A stretch of DNA of 64,000 bases, taken from the NCBI GenBank assembly GCA_947500055.1, contig CANMQO010000009.1, positions 1 through 64,000 of the forward strand, read 5' to 3'. Positions 19,625 through 28,948 of this stretch are shown here, piece by piece (positions within the stretch are counted from its first letter, which is position 1; each line of letters begins with the position of its first letter). The translations under genes and the position numbers were made by a program. The stretch comes from an uncultured Paracoccaceae bacterium. Lineage in GTDB: Bacteria; Pseudomonadota; Alphaproteobacteria; Rhodobacterales; Rhodobacteraceae. A model generated the notes under the pieces. It had not been told where the DNA came from and searched no databases. It was given only the letters and a program-made list of their open reading frames with translations.

Positions 19625-20656
19625 ATGCACCTGTTCAAGCACGCAGCTTTTGCCGCTGCCTTCACGTTAACTGCGACCTCGGCACTTGCCCAGGAAGTGA
19701 CGCTGCGCTTTCAGCACTTCGTATCACCGGCCAGCGCCAACCCCACCTATTTCATGCAGCCTTGGGCCGATGCCATCGAGGAACAGTCGGACGGGCGCAT
19801 CAAGGTGGAACTTTATCCCTTCATGCAATTGGGCGGCGCGGCCCCCAGTCAATATGACCTGATCCGTGACGGCGCCGTTGATGGCGGCTGGGTGATCCCC
19901 GGCTATCAGCCCAACCGCTTTCCCGAGGCCGAAGCCATGGAGTTGCCCTTCATGACGACAAAATCGGGCGAGGAGGCATCCGCTGCTGCGTGGGAGTTTA
20001 CGCAAGCCTATCTGATGGATGACTTTGCCGATGTGCATGTGATCGCCGCCCATATGCATGGGCCGGGCATCGTGCACAAGCGTGGGCAAAGCGTTGAAAC
20101 GGTCGAGGATTTCGCAGGGCTGAAACTGCGCGGCCCGTCCCGCCCCGCGACCTTGCTGCTTGAAAAACTCGGCGCGACCCCAATTGGGATGCCCGTCCCG
20201 CAATTTCCCGAGGCGCTGTCAAAGGGGGTCGTCGATGGCGGTGTGATCACGTGGGAGATGTCGCCATCGCTGAAACTGAACGAGCTGACCGACAGTCATA
20301 CGGATGTGGCAGGCGATCGGGCGCTTTATAACCTCTATTTCATCTGGGCGATGAACAAGGATGTCTATGAAGGTATGCCCGATGATCTGCGGGCAATCAT
20401 CGATGCCAATTCCGGCATGATGGCCAGCAAATGGGCTGGGCGTGCGCATGATACCGGCGATGTGGTCGGGCGTGATCTGATGGCTGCCGATGGCAATGAA
20501 ATTGCACAACTGTCCGAGGATGAGACAGCGCGGATCAAGGCGCTGGGCGAAGAAGTGACCACCGACTGGATCGCCGAGATGGATGACAAGGGCTATGACG
20601 GCGCCGCCCTGGTGGCCGCCGCTCGGGCCGCAGTCGGGAACTATCTGGCCGAGTAG
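19625..20656 (+). CDS. TRAP transporter solute-binding protein (DctP family), orphan
   Basis: This 343-residue periplasmic binding protein has a Sec signal peptide (MHLFKHAAFAAAFTLTATSALA) and the DctP fold, with the GLKLRGPSRPATLLLEKLGATPIGMPVPQ region holding the Arg expected to contact a carboxylate. I chose ATG 19625 because AAGGA lies eight bases upstream; an ATG at 19616 abuts that site. No DctQ or DctM membrane gene is next to it, which is unusual, so the permease must be encoded elsewhere. The substrate is probably an organic acid. Confidence 0.88.
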   Translation: MHLFKHAAFAAAFTLTATSALAQEVTLRFQHFVSPASANPTYFMQPWADAIEEQSDGRIKVELYPFMQLGGAAPSQYDLIRDGAVDGGWVIPGYQPNRFPEAEAMELPFMTTKSGEEASAAAWEFTQAYLMDDFADVHVIAAHMHGPGIVHKRGQSVETVEDFAGLKLRGPSRPATLLLEKLGATPIGMPVPQFPEALSKGVVDGGVITWEMSPSLKLNELTDSHTDVAGDRALYNLYFIWAMNKDVYEGMPDDLRAIIDANSGMMASKWAGRAHDTGDVVGRDLMAADGNEIAQLSEDETARIKALGEEVTTDWIAEMDDKGYDGAALVAAARAAVGNYLAE

Positions 20657-20679
20657 CGCGTTGCCCTTACATGTATGCG

Positions 20680-20889
20680 TTAACGATTGTCGCGTCCGGG
20701 CCCTTGGTTCGGACGTTTTTCGTTTCTGGCCTCATGTCGTCGCCACAGCAGCGATAGCACCGTCTCACCGGCCAGCGGGCAAACGCAAGCCCCGATCAGC
20801 ACGGGCGCGTCAAACGGCACTGGTGCGGGCAACGTCACCTCATCGCTTGTGTCTTTGATCCAATGGCCGGAATAGGTTGCGTCAGTCAT
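20680..20889 (-). CDS. small hypothetical protein
   Basis: This 69-residue frame starts 19 bases after the HAD gene stop on the same strand, with AGG about eight bases before the ATG. It has one moderately hydrophobic stretch (APVLIGACVCPLAGETVLSLL) and a basic tail. It fills the gap to the convergent TRAP gene. No family was recognised; it may be a real downstream gene or chance. Confidence 0.4.
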   Translation of the reverse strand: MTDATYSGHWIKDTSDEVTLPAPVPFDAPVLIGACVCPLAGETVLSLLWRRHEARNEKRPNQGPGRDNR

Positions 20890-20907
20890 GCCGTAAGCCT
20901 AGCGGTG

Positions 20908-21549
20908 TCAGGCCAGTCCGATCAACCCCGGCACCTGCGCCATATTCGTGAAACCAGTGACTTTGCCCACAGCGCGGTGCAAGCCACCATCGGCGACATA
21001 GGCCAATGCCCGGACATTGGCCGCATGGGCTGCGTTCCATCCCGCAGGCATGTCATCAATCATCACCGTGCGGTCTGGGGTTGTACCTGCCACCCTCATG
21101 GCATGAAGCAACATGCCCGGCCTCGGCTTTGGTTCATGATCTTCGCGGCTGTAAATCCGGCCCGCCAACCTGTCCCAGAGGCCCGATGGACCCAGCGAGA
21201 TACGCATTTTCTGCATCGGCCCGTTTGAGGCCACTGCGATAGCAATCCCGTTGCACTCAAGATGATCAAGTAGCGCCTCAACCCCCGGCACCACAGGCAC
21301 GCCCATGGCAAGCGCGTCAAAAACCTCTGCATAAATCTGGTCCTGCCAGTCGTCGGGCAGATCTGCCCCGTTGGCCCGCGCGGTTGCCATCACGCCCTGC
21401 ATGGTGCCGCCTGCAAACAGGGTGTGGACCTCGTGCGGGGAAACCGGCAATCCGTGCGCGGTCAGATTGTCGGCCAACACCTTGTCGGTTGTCGGTTCCG
21501 TATCGACCAGCACGCCGTCACAGTCGAAAATCACAAGCTCCGGGATCAT
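20908..21549 (-). CDS. HAD-superfamily phosphatase (subfamily IA, phosphoglycolate-phosphatase-like)
   Basis: This 213-residue protein begins with the HAD nucleophile motif FDCDGVLVDTEP (D at residues 9 and 11), followed by a helical cap, VASNGPMQKM (motif II) and VMIDDMPAGWNAAHAA (motif IV). It is a Mg-dependent phosphatase of small phosphorylated metabolites. The start ATG at 21549 overlaps the rsmD stop by four bases; a longer frame to 21576 would overlap rsmD more. The substrate cannot be told. Confidence 0.87.
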   Translation of the reverse strand: MIPELVIFDCDGVLVDTEPTTDKVLADNLTAHGLPVSPHEVHTLFAGGTMQGVMATARANGADLPDDWQDQIYAEVFDALAMGVPVVPGVEALLDHLECNGIAIAVASNGPMQKMRISLGPSGLWDRLAGRIYSREDHEPKPRPGMLLHAMRVAGTTPDRTVMIDDMPAGWNAAHAANVRALAYVADGGLHRAVGKVTGFTNMAQVPGLIGLA

Positions 21550-22100
21550 GAGGCGGCTTTCAGGAACGTGACCCAACTATCGCCGTAGCGGCGCTGATCC
21601 AACAGCTCGAAACCCGGCGGGGCAAGCTGGGCCGCCTGTTCTTCCCAAACGATCAGGGCGCCCGGCGCGATCCAGCCCCTGGCGGCGCTCAAAGCCTTGA
21701 TGCCAAGGTTTTGGCCATAAGGCGGGTCAAGAAAGATCAGATCACAGGGCGCATCGGCGGGTGGCAGCGCATCGGCATTCGTGCCCAGCAGCGTGCAATC
21801 ATCTGCGCGCCGCAGCTTGGCGATATTGGCGCGGATCAGCTTCTGTGCGACCCGCCCATTATCGACAAAGGTGACATGGGACGCCCCGCGCGACAGGGCT
21901 TCCAGCCCCAGCGCGCCGGTGCCCGCGAACAGGTCCAGCACCTTTGCGTCATTGATCGGGTCACCAAAACGCCCGCCTTGCAGCACATTGAACAGGCTTT
22001 CACGCACGCGGTCGGTGGTCGGGCGCAAATGCGCGCCCGCATCACCCTTGCCCACTGGGGTCAGTGCCGAGCCGCGATGCCTGCCCGCGATAATCCTCAC
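21546..22100 (-). CDS. rsmD: 16S rRNA (guanine966-N2)-methyltransferase
   Basis: This 184-residue class I methyltransferase starts with MRIIAGRHRGSAL and has the SAM-binding DLFAGTGALGLEALSRGA (about 56-73) and the catalytic DPPYGQN (about 125-131) that identify RsmD. It methylates G966 in 16S rRNA during 30S assembly. It overlaps both the upstream flavoprotein gene and the downstream HAD gene by four bases, so these three are one operon. Confidence 0.94.
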   Translation of the reverse strand: MRIIAGRHRGSALTPVGKGDAGAHLRPTTDRVRESLFNVLQGGRFGDPINDAKVLDLFAGTGALGLEALSRGASHVTFVDNGRVAQKLIRANIAKLRRADDCTLLGTNADALPPADAPCDLIFLDPPYGQNLGIKALSAARGWIAPGALIVWEEQAAQLAPPGFELLDQRRYGDSWVTFLKAAS

Positions 22101-23311
22101 GGCTTTAGCAACGCCTTCATATCGGTGGCGGGGTCGGTGATCAGGGCCGGGTCCGGGCTGCGCCCGGCCTCGATCAGACGCTTGCCGATCATGTAGTTGC
22201 GCGGATCATTCATGGCATCCACCGCCAGCAGCTGACCATCGTTGTAGTACCAGTTCGATTGCACGCCGGGGGCATCACCCGCGCGGGTATAGATATCCGT
22301 GTAGCCCATATTCAGCCCGGCTATCTGCAATTTGCAGTCATATTGATCCGACCAGAACCATGGTTTGGGTGTGTAAGGCTGATCCTTGCCCAGCATGTTC
22401 AGCGCGACAGCCTCTGCCTGATCAATGGCGTTGCCAACGCTTTCCAGGCGGATACGGCTGCCGTGAAACAGGCAGGAGGCGCAATCGCCCGCCGCCCAGA
22501 TATGCGGGTCAGAGGTGCGACCATATTCATCAGTGGTGATCCCGTTATCGGTCGCGAGACCGGCGCTGTCAGCCAGGATCGTGGCCGGGGCGATGCCAAC
22601 GCCAACAACGGCAAGGTCGATATGCAACTCGGTGCCATCGGTCAGCCGGGCGCCGGTGACATGGGTATCACCCAGCAGACGGTCAAGCCCGACCGCTTCG
22701 CGAATATCAACGCCATGATTGCGATGCAGTGCCCGGAAATAATCTGACGTGGCCGGGGCGGCGACCCGTTGCAGGATGCGGTCCGCCATCTCGACCAATG
22801 TCACTTTCATCCCCGATTTGGACGCAACCGCCGCAGCTTCCAGCCCGATATAGCCGCCGCCGATGATCAGAACATGCTTGCCTGGAATAAATGCCGGGGC
22901 CATCGCATCCGCATCGGCAAGATCGCGCATCGTGAACACACCATCCAGCGAACCGCCGATTGCAGCGGGCAGCGTGCGCGGATGTGCGCCGACGGTCAGG
23001 GCCAGTTCGTCATAGGACAATTGGCTGTCATCGTTCAATGTGATGGTCCGAGACGCCGGATCAACCGCAACAACACGGGTATCCAGACGCAATGAAATGC
23101 GTTGATCATCATAAAATTCAGCCGGGCGGAGATAGAGCCGCTCTTCCGCCATTTCCCCAAGCAAATAAGCCTTTGAAAGCGGGGGGCGCTGATAAGGGGG
23201 GACCTTTTCAGCGCCGATCAGCGTGATGTCGCCGTCAAACCCGGCGCTGCGCAACTTCGCGACGAGAGAGGCACCGGCCTGGCCTGCGCCGACGACAACG
23301 ATATGGGTCAT
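22097..23311 (-). CDS. FAD-dependent ferredoxin/rubredoxin-reductase-like oxidoreductase
   Basis: This 404-residue flavoprotein has an N-terminal FAD dinucleotide fold (IVVVGAGQAGASLVAKLRSA), a central NAD(P)H fold (VLIIGGGYIGLEAAAVASKSG), and the second FAD motif WAAGDCAS near residue 270, followed by the C-terminal reductase domain. It is typical of putidaredoxin/rhodocoxin reductases that transfer electrons from NAD(P)H to a ferredoxin or Rieske partner. No partner oxygenase is adjacent. It overlaps rsmD by four bases and is divergent from the peroxiredoxin gene. Confidence 0.88.
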   Translation of the reverse strand: MTHIVVVGAGQAGASLVAKLRSAGFDGDITLIGAEKVPPYQRPPLSKAYLLGEMAEERLYLRPAEFYDDQRISLRLDTRVVAVDPASRTITLNDDSQLSYDELALTVGAHPRTLPAAIGGSLDGVFTMRDLADADAMAPAFIPGKHVLIIGGGYIGLEAAAVASKSGMKVTLVEMADRILQRVAAPATSDYFRALHRNHGVDIREAVGLDRLLGDTHVTGARLTDGTELHIDLAVVGVGIAPATILADSAGLATDNGITTDEYGRTSDPHIWAAGDCASCLFHGSRIRLESVGNAIDQAEAVALNMLGKDQPYTPKPWFWSDQYDCKLQIAGLNMGYTDIYTRAGDAPGVQSNWYYNDGQLLAVDAMNDPRNYMIGKRLIEAGRSPDPALITDPATDMKALLKP

Positions 23312-23401
23312 GGGAAAATACCTCTGGCTGCTGGTCCCTTGCTGTCAAAAACTCTATATGCGAGTGGTCGGAAGACACAATGCGAACGAGGGGCTAATTT
23401 T

Positions 23402-23893
23402 ATGACGATCAAAACTGGGGATTCACTGCCAGACGCGACACTGCTGGTGATGGGCGAAGACGGGCCGCAAAAGGTCTCATTGGCGGATAAGCTTAAAGAT
23501 CGCAAAGTAGTGGTTTTTGGACTGCCCGGCGCCTATACCGGCACATGCTCAACGGCGCATGTGCCCAGCTTCATGATCACATTTGACGATTTCAAGGCAA
23601 AAGGCGTGGATGAGATTATCTGCGTTTCGGTCAATGATCCATTTGTGATGAAGGCCTGGGGCGATGCGACCCGCGCCAATGACACCGGCATCACCATGCT
23701 GGCAGATGCGGAAAGCGAATTTACCACGGCCATCGGCATGAATTTCAGCGCTCCGCCCGTGGGTTTTGTGAACCGGTCAAAGCGTTATTCGATGCTGGTC
23801 GATAACGGCGTGGTGCAGATTCTGAATGCTGAATCCAACCCCGGCGAATGCGAAATCTCTGCCGGGGAAACATTGCTCGAAGCGATGGGTTAA
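23402..23893 (+). CDS. peroxiredoxin (Prx5 type)
   Basis: This 163-residue thiol peroxidase has the Prx5 active site PGAYTGTCSTAHVP with peroxidatic C49. Another Cys at about residue 150 (PGECEIS) is a candidate resolving residue. It reduces H2O2 and organic peroxides in the cytoplasm using thioredoxin or glutathione/glutaredoxin. I chose ATG 23402, which aligns with homologues; a frame open from 23303 overlaps the divergent gene's start. Confidence 0.92.
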   Translation: MTIKTGDSLPDATLLVMGEDGPQKVSLADKLKDRKVVVFGLPGAYTGTCSTAHVPSFMITFDDFKAKGVDEIICVSVNDPFVMKAWGDATRANDTGITMLADAESEFTTAIGMNFSAPPVGFVNRSKRYSMLVDNGVVQILNAESNPGECEISAGETLLEAMG

Positions 23894-23905
23894 GCAGAAC
23901 CGAAG

Positions 23906-23986
23906 AAAAAATCTGTGCAACAGATTTTTTGGGGCGTTGTGCCTTGCCATCACCAAGCGCTGAAGAAAATCTGCGCCGCAGATTTT
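23906..23986. terminator. two-hairpin bidirectional terminator, copy 1 of a dispersed element
   Basis: Hairpin 1 is AAAAAATCTGT / ACAGATTTTTT (23906-23930, 11 perfect pairs, loop gca). Hairpin 2 is AAAATCTGC / GCAGATTTT (23966-23986). Each stem is flanked by A on the left and T on the right, so both work on either strand, between the convergent peroxiredoxin and MscS genes. The same hairpin pair recurs at 57117-57198. Confidence 0.88.
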
Positions 23987-23999
23987 GCAGTTTTGTGCG

Positions 24000-24845
24000 C
24001 TATTCCTCGGCCTTGACGATGGTGCGTGTCGGGAACGGGATAGGTACGCCTGCCTGGTCCAGCGCCTCTTTCACCTTGCGTTTCATATCAGCCTGATACT
24101 GGAAGTAATCAGCGCTGTCGCACCAGACCCGCACCAGAAAATCGACCGAACTATCGCCCAGATTATTCACCTGGATAAAGGGTTCAGGATCAGTTTTCGA
24201 CCGTGGATCACCCAGAATTGTATCGCGGATCGCATCTTCGGCGGCTTTGAGGTTTGCACCATAGCCCACGCCAAACACCCATTCGGCGCGCCGTGTTGGA
24301 TAGGTGGAATAATTGGTGATTGTGTTGCCCCATACCTGCGCGTTTGGAACAATGATCTGCACATTGCTGACCGATGACAGTTCAATGAAGTTGAGCGTGA
24401 TGTCCTTTACCGTGCCCATCTCACCGCTCACTTCGACGAAATCGCCCAGCTTGAAGGGGCGAAAAAACACGATCATCACGCCTGCGGCGACATTGGACAG
24501 GGTCCCCTGCAACGCCAGACCGATGGCAAGACCCGCAGCACCGATAACCGCCACGATCGATGTTGTCTGGATGCCGAATGTGTTGAGCACAAACAGAAAC
24601 GCGAAGCCGATGACGATGTAACGCGCCACATTGCCCAGAAAGTTGAACAGGGTAATGTCCAGGTGGCTGTATTTTTCACCCAGTCCCACCAGCCGTCTGC
24701 GCAACCATCCGCCAAGCATGAAGCCCACAAAAAGGATGAACAATGCGGCAAGCACGCTGCCCACGATCGTCAAAAGGAATTCGGGTGACAGGAGGTCCGC
24801 AAGTGTCTTGCCGTTCCAGATTTCGGTTGTAAGCAGTTGGTCCAA
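24000..24845 (-). CDS. MscS-family small-conductance mechanosensitive channel
   Basis: This 281-residue protein has three transmembrane segments followed by the MscS beta and alpha/beta domains. The pore helix TM3 appears as VAVIGAAGLAIGLALQGTLSNVAAG, then the conserved RPFKLGDFVEVSGEMGTVKDI. It opens under membrane tension during hypo-osmotic shock. I chose the TTG start at 24845 because GGAG sits six bases upstream and it begins one base after the pterin dehydratase stop. A frame open to 24917 would overlap that gene by 70 bases. Confidence 0.88.
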   Translation of the reverse strand: MDQLLTTEIWNGKTLADLLSPEFLLTIVGSVLAALFILFVGFMLGGWLRRRLVGLGEKYSHLDITLFNFLGNVARYIVIGFAFLFVLNTFGIQTTSIVAVIGAAGLAIGLALQGTLSNVAAGVMIVFFRPFKLGDFVEVSGEMGTVKDITLNFIELSSVSNVQIIVPNAQVWGNTITNYSTYPTRRAEWVFGVGYGANLKAAEDAIRDTILGDPRSKTDPEPFIQVNNLGDSSVDFLVRVWCDSADYFQYQADMKRKVKEALDQAGVPIPFPTRTIVKAEE

Positions 24846-24846
24846 T

Positions 24847-25146
24847 TCAGTCTCCGGCGAGTTTGTCCATTTTGGCGGCCATCTTGGCGTCCAGCGCGCT
24901 GAGGCCATCTGCATCATGTGTGGTTAACGTCACATCAACCGTCTTGTAGACATTGGCCCATTCGGGGTGGTGGTTCCATTTTTCCGCCCAGATTGCAACC
25001 TTGGTCATGAAGCCGAACGCATCGATGAAGTTCTTGAAGACAAAGGATTTCTGGATCGCATCGCGCCCATCCACCATGGCCCAGCCATTTTGTAGCAATG
25101 GTGTGATTGCCTCATCTCGTTCGGCATCGGTCAGTTTGTCGGTCAT
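24847..25146 (-). CDS. phhB: 4a-hydroxytetrahydrobiopterin dehydratase
   Basis: This 99-residue protein is the standard pterin-4a-carbinolamine dehydratase length and has the active-site [22 protein letters not shown] block with the His pair. It dehydrates 4a-hydroxytetrahydropterin, usually to regenerate the cofactor of phenylalanine hydroxylase, which is not in this window. Its start overlaps the stop of the FemAB-like gene by four bases and the MscS gene follows immediately. Confidence 0.93.
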   Translation of the reverse strand: MTDKLTDAERDEAITPLLQNGWAMVDGRDAIQKSFVFKNFIDAFGFMTKVAIWAEKWNHHPEWANVYKTVDVTLTTHDADGLSALDAKMAAKMDKLAGD

Positions 25147-26327
25147 TGGTGTTCCTCCATATCTGTTTTTCGAAACGGGCCATAGCTGGTCAGCACGTCG
25201 ATCTCGTGATCCACGGCATTGCGTTCCGCGTCAAGATAGCGGGCAACCGCATCGCGAAACCCCGGATCACCGAACCAATGCAGCGAATGGGTGGCCACCG
25301 GCAGATACCCCCGCGCCAGCTTATGTTCGCCTTGTGCCCCCGCCTCGACCGTTTTCAATCCGTGCCGGATCGCAAAATCGATGGCCCGGTAATAGCATAG
25401 TTCGAAATGCAGACAGGGGTGATGCTCGGTGCAGCCCCAGTAGCGCCCATAAAGCGTATCGCGTCCGATGAAATTCAATGCCCCGGCAACCGGCTGACCA
25501 TCGCGGATGGCGAGCGTCAGCAGGATATCATCGCGCATCACCTCATGCGCGAAATGAAAGAACATGCGCGTCAGGTAGGGCGTGCCCCATTTGCGGCTGC
25601 CCGTGTCCTGATAGAAGGTCCAGAAAGCGTCCCAATGTTCACGCTGGATCTGATCGCCTGTCAGTTCAATGATCTCACCACCAAAGCTGTTGGCTTGTTG
25701 CCGTTCTTTGCGCATGTTCTTGCGCTTGCGGCTGGACAGCGATGCCAAAAATGCATCGAAATCGGCATAGCCGTCATTTTCCCAGTGAAATTGCTGGTTC
25801 ACCCGGTGCAACAGTCCCATTTCGGCCCCTGCGATGGCTTCGGCCTCGGTACAGAAGGTTGCATGCAGCGATGAAAGTTCATTATCCGCCGCGATTTGCA
25901 CCGCACCTTGCACCAATGCCGACATGCCGATTGTCTCAAATCCAGGGCGGGTCAGGAATCGGCGGCCCGTGGCGGGGGTGAAGGGCACGGCGATCTGCAG
26001 TTTTGGATAGTACCGCCCGCCCGCGCCCTCGAACGCATGCGCCCAGTTATGGTCAAAGATGTATTCGCCCTGGCTGTGACCCTTTGCGTAAAGCGGGGCT
26101 GTTGCAATGACCTGTCCATCGACGGTGGCGGTCAGATAACGCGGCTGCCAGCCCGATCCGGGGCCAACCGATCCGCTGTCTTCCAACGCCTTGAGGAACC
26201 GATATGTCGTGAACGGATCAATCGGACGCCCCTCCGTCGCCTCGGGGCAGGCGCAGGCGTCCCAGTCAGCCGGGTCGATATCCGACAGGCTGGGATGGGC
26301 CGCTATTTCGATGGGTGCATCACTCAT
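25143..26327 (-). CDS. FemAB/GNAT-like protein of the DUF482 (PF04339) family
   Basis: This 394-residue protein matches the alphaproteobacterial 'peptidogalycan biosynthesis' family: an N-terminal [13 protein letters not shown] segment, central [13 protein letters not shown], and C-terminal [30 protein letters not shown]. It has a double GNAT fold related to FemAB aminoacyltransferases, but no substrate is established. I chose ATG 26327; a TTG at 26378 would extend it and overlap the GDPD gene. It overlaps phhB by four bases. Confidence 0.85.
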   Translation of the reverse strand: MSDAPIEIAAHPSLSDIDPADWDACACPEATEGRPIDPFTTYRFLKALEDSGSVGPGSGWQPRYLTATVDGQVIATAPLYAKGHSQGEYIFDHNWAHAFEGAGGRYYPKLQIAVPFTPATGRRFLTRPGFETIGMSALVQGAVQIAADNELSSLHATFCTEAEAIAGAEMGLLHRVNQQFHWENDGYADFDAFLASLSSRKRKNMRKERQQANSFGGEIIELTGDQIQREHWDAFWTFYQDTGSRKWGTPYLTRMFFHFAHEVMRDDILLTLAIRDGQPVAGALNFIGRDTLYGRYWGCTEHHPCLHFELCYYRAIDFAIRHGLKTVEAGAQGEHKLARGYLPVATHSLHWFGDPGFRDAVARYLDAERNAVDHEIDVLTSYGPFRKTDMEEHQ

Positions 26328-26358
26328 GGGGTGAAACTTGGGGGGCGGCGGCCCATCG

Positions 26359-27111
26359 TCAAGCCAGATACCCTTCAAAGGTCACATTATCGACGATCTG
26401 GCGGGCTTTCGCCTCTTGCGCGGCGGACCGGATGGTCCAGCACAGGATATTGGCGCCGCTGGCTTTCAATTCCGCCACCCGGGGGCGATCCAGATCGGCA
26501 GCTTCGTGGCTGATGAAACAGGCGCCCACGCGGTCGTAATCAGGGATGGTGCGCAACCTGTCCTGCACATGAACCGGAACCTCTGGCCAGATCACCGGCA
26601 CATAGGCCGAGGTGACGATGCCCCGTGGAATATGCGGTGCCAGTTCGGCCAGTTTGGCGACCGCATGCGGGTTGAAGGACATCAACGCCACATCGCCCTC
26701 ATATCCATCCAGGGCCCGGACGACAGCCTGTTCCAACAGGCCGATATCGGGTCCCATCTCACCATCCTGATCCTTGATCTCGATCAGCAGGGGGACGCGG
26801 CCCGCGATCAGGGCCAGCGCCGTCTCAAGCGACTGAATCGTGCCACCATCATCGGTCAACGGAATCTCTGCCAGTTCTGCCGCGGTGCGGGCGCGTACAT
26901 CCCCGGTTTCATCCGTCAGCCGGTCAAGGGTAGGATCGTGAAAAACCACCGCCTGACCATCGCTGGTCAGTTGCACGTCAATCTCGATCCCATAGCCCGC
27001 GTCCAATGCGGCTTGAATGGATTTGATGCTGTTCTCGACCCGACCAGCCTTGCGGTCATGCAAGGCGCGGTGGGTGATCGGACGGTCCAGAAAGGCGGCA
27101 GGCAGGCTCAT
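26359..27111 (-). CDS. glycerophosphodiester phosphodiesterase
   Basis: This 250-residue TIM-barrel enzyme has the GDPD signature: the first catalytic His in ITHRALHD, the metal ligands in GIEIDVQLTSDGQAVVFHD, and PTLDRLT. It hydrolyses glycerophosphodiesters to glycerol-3-phosphate and an alcohol. There is no signal peptide, so it is the cytoplasmic UgpQ-like form. It overlaps the RidA gene by four bases. Confidence 0.92.
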   Translation of the reverse strand: MSLPAAFLDRPITHRALHDRKAGRVENSIKSIQAALDAGYGIEIDVQLTSDGQAVVFHDPTLDRLTDETGDVRARTAAELAEIPLTDDGGTIQSLETALALIAGRVPLLIEIKDQDGEMGPDIGLLEQAVVRALDGYEGDVALMSFNPHAVAKLAELAPHIPRGIVTSAYVPVIWPEVPVHVQDRLRTIPDYDRVGACFISHEAADLDRPRVAELKASGANILCWTIRSAAQEAKARQIVDNVTFEGYLA

Positions 27112-27578
27112 TTGATCTGAAAAATCGCTTCGATTTCAACAGCGACGCCTAAGGGCAGGCTGGCTGCACTGACGGCAGCACGCGCATGGCGGCCCTTGTC
27201 ACCCAAAGCGGCGACAAAAAAGTCAGAGGCACCGTTGATCACCTTGGGTTGGTCGACAAAATCCGCGGTGGAATTCACAAAACCCGTCAGTTTGACCACC
27301 CGAACCAGCCGATCCATGTCGCCATCCACGGCGATTTTCAACTGTGTCAGCAGGGAAATCGCGCATAGCTTTGCGGCCTCTGCCCCCTGTTCAAGGGTGA
27401 AATCCGCACCAACGACACCACGGACCGGGCCGTTTTCATCCTGACTGATCTGACCTGAGACATAGACCATGTCGCCAACGGTTACGAAAGGCAGATAATT
27501 GCCCGCCGCCTTTGGCGCATGTCCGACGTCAGGCAGGGTCACCCCAAGTTCGGCGAGTTTGGTTTCGATTGCGTTCAT
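27108..27578 (-). CDS. RidA/YjgF-family enamine/imine deaminase
   Basis: This 156-residue protein belongs to the longer RidA branch: MVYVSGQISQDENGPVRGVVG, LVRVVKLTGFVNS, and RHARAAVSAASLPLGVAVEIEAI with the conserved Arg that binds the substrate carboxylate. It removes reactive enamines formed by PLP enzymes. The start is ATG 27578 with GGAGG five bases upstream. It is the first gene of the run RidA-GDPD-FemAB-phhB-mscS. Confidence 0.9.
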   Translation of the reverse strand: MNAIETKLAELGVTLPDVGHAPKAAGNYLPFVTVGDMVYVSGQISQDENGPVRGVVGADFTLEQGAEAAKLCAISLLTQLKIAVDGDMDRLVRVVKLTGFVNSTADFVDQPKVINGASDFFVAALGDKGRHARAAVSAASLPLGVAVEIEAIFQIK

Positions 27579-27591
27579 GTCGTCCTCCAAA

Positions 27592-27619
27592 TCTTTGCCC
27601 GGACGCTACCGGGCAAAGA
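27592..27619 (-). terminator. intrinsic terminator of the type I secretion operon
   Basis: TCTTTGCCCGG and CCGGGCAAAGA form a perfect 11-pair stem with a six-base loop, 13 bases past the HlyD-family stop. On the minus strand it is followed by TTTGGAGG, so the T-run is short. It lies in the 5' leader of the RidA gene, whose ribosome site directly follows. Confidence 0.8.
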
Positions 27620-27631
27620 CGCGGTGCGCAA

Positions 27632-28948
27632 TCAGGACTCGCGGAATGCCTTGGCAAAATAATCGGCCAGGGGTTTGAGCAGATATGCCATTGGCGTGCG
27701 GTCGGCGGTGCGCACAAACGCCTCAACCGGCATACCGGGGATCAGGGTCATATCCTGCGGCAATTTTTCGATCTCGCCTTCGTTCAACTGCACCTCGGCG
27801 CGGTAAAATGACACGCCGGAATTTTCATTCTGAAACGCATCAGCCGAGATCAGCGTGACAACCCCTTTCAGTTCCGGGGTGCGTCGCTGATCAAAGGCAG
27901 AGAAACGCAAGGTCACTTCCTGACCCAGGTGGATCTGGTCGATATCGACGACCTGTACCTCGGTGGCAATCACCAGCGGGCGATCCTGCGGAATCAGGAA
28001 CAACACCTGATCGGCAGGGCGGATCACCGATTTTTCGGCAAAGACCTGCAGCCCGTATACGATGCCGGACACAGGGGCGCGGATATCCAGGCGATCCAGT
28101 TGCAGTCGCAGTGTGCGGCGGCGTTCGGACAGTTCCAACTCATTGAACTGCAGATCACGCAGGCGGGTGATCGCCTCTTCCCGGCGGGTAGAGGACAGGC
28201 TGAGAATCTGAATTTCGATCTCGGTCATCCGCTCACCGGCCTGGGCGGACTGTGCTGTCAGTTCGCCCACACGGCCCAGCAGATTGGCCTCTTCGCGCTG
28301 CAGGGTCAGGACGCGACTGGCCTGTGCCAGACCGCGATCCAGCAGGCTTTGCTGATCGGCCAACTCTTCGGAAATCAGGCTCTGTTGAGTTTTCAGGGCG
28401 GTCTGCTGCGCCTCGATCCCGGTCATCTGGCTGGCGATCTGCGCGCGCTGCTGGGTCAACTGCTCAACCGCCCGACGGTTTGATTCCAGCCGCGCATCGA
28501 ACAGGCGTTGCTGGCCGATGATCAGATCATTTGCGTCGGCATCATTCGCCTCGGTCAGCACCGGATCAAATTCCAGCGTATTGCTATCATCACGCTCCGC
28601 CTCAAGCCGGGCGCGACGGGCGAGGATCTCAAATAGCTGCCCTTCGACCACCGCCAGTTCCGATCTCAGTACGGACGCATCCAGCCGGATCAGCAGATCA
28701 CCGGCCTCAACCGTGTCGCCTTCATCGACCAGGATTTCCTCGACGACACCGCCATCGGGGTGCTGAACGACTTGGCGGTTGCGATCCACCTCGATCTGGC
28801 CAGAGGTGATGACAGCCCCGGTGATCTGCGCCATGACCGACCATGTGCCAAAGCCGCCCACCAGCAGGACAAGGGTGATCAGACCAACGGTCAAATGCCG
28901 TTTGGCCGACCAGCGCGACGCGTTCGGATCGGTGCTCTTGCCAATCAT
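27632..28948 (-). CDS. HlyD-family type I secretion periplasmic adaptor (PrtE-like)
   Basis: This 438-residue protein has an N-terminal transmembrane helix (about 18-40), a biotinyl-lipoyl-like hybrid motif ([25 protein letters not shown], in pieces), about 190 residues of heptad-rich coiled coil, and the C-terminal [23 protein letters not shown] beta domain. It bridges the inner-membrane ABC exporter to a TolC-type outer-membrane channel. It overlaps the ABC gene by four bases. No tolC gene is adjacent. Confidence 0.92.
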   Translation of the reverse strand: MIGKSTDPNASRWSAKRHLTVGLITLVLLVGGFGTWSVMAQITGAVITSGQIEVDRNRQVVQHPDGGVVEEILVDEGDTVEAGDLLIRLDASVLRSELAVVEGQLFEILARRARLEAERDDSNTLEFDPVLTEANDADANDLIIGQQRLFDARLESNRRAVEQLTQQRAQIASQMTGIEAQQTALKTQQSLISEELADQQSLLDRGLAQASRVLTLQREEANLLGRVGELTAQSAQAGERMTEIEIQILSLSSTRREEAITRLRDLQFNELELSERRRTLRLQLDRLDIRAPVSGIVYGLQVFAEKSVIRPADQVLFLIPQDRPLVIATEVQVVDIDQIHLGQEVTLRFSAFDQRRTPELKGVVTLISADAFQNENSGVSFYRAEVQLNEGEIEKLPQDMTLIPGMPVEAFVRTADRTPMAYLLKPLADYFAKAFRES

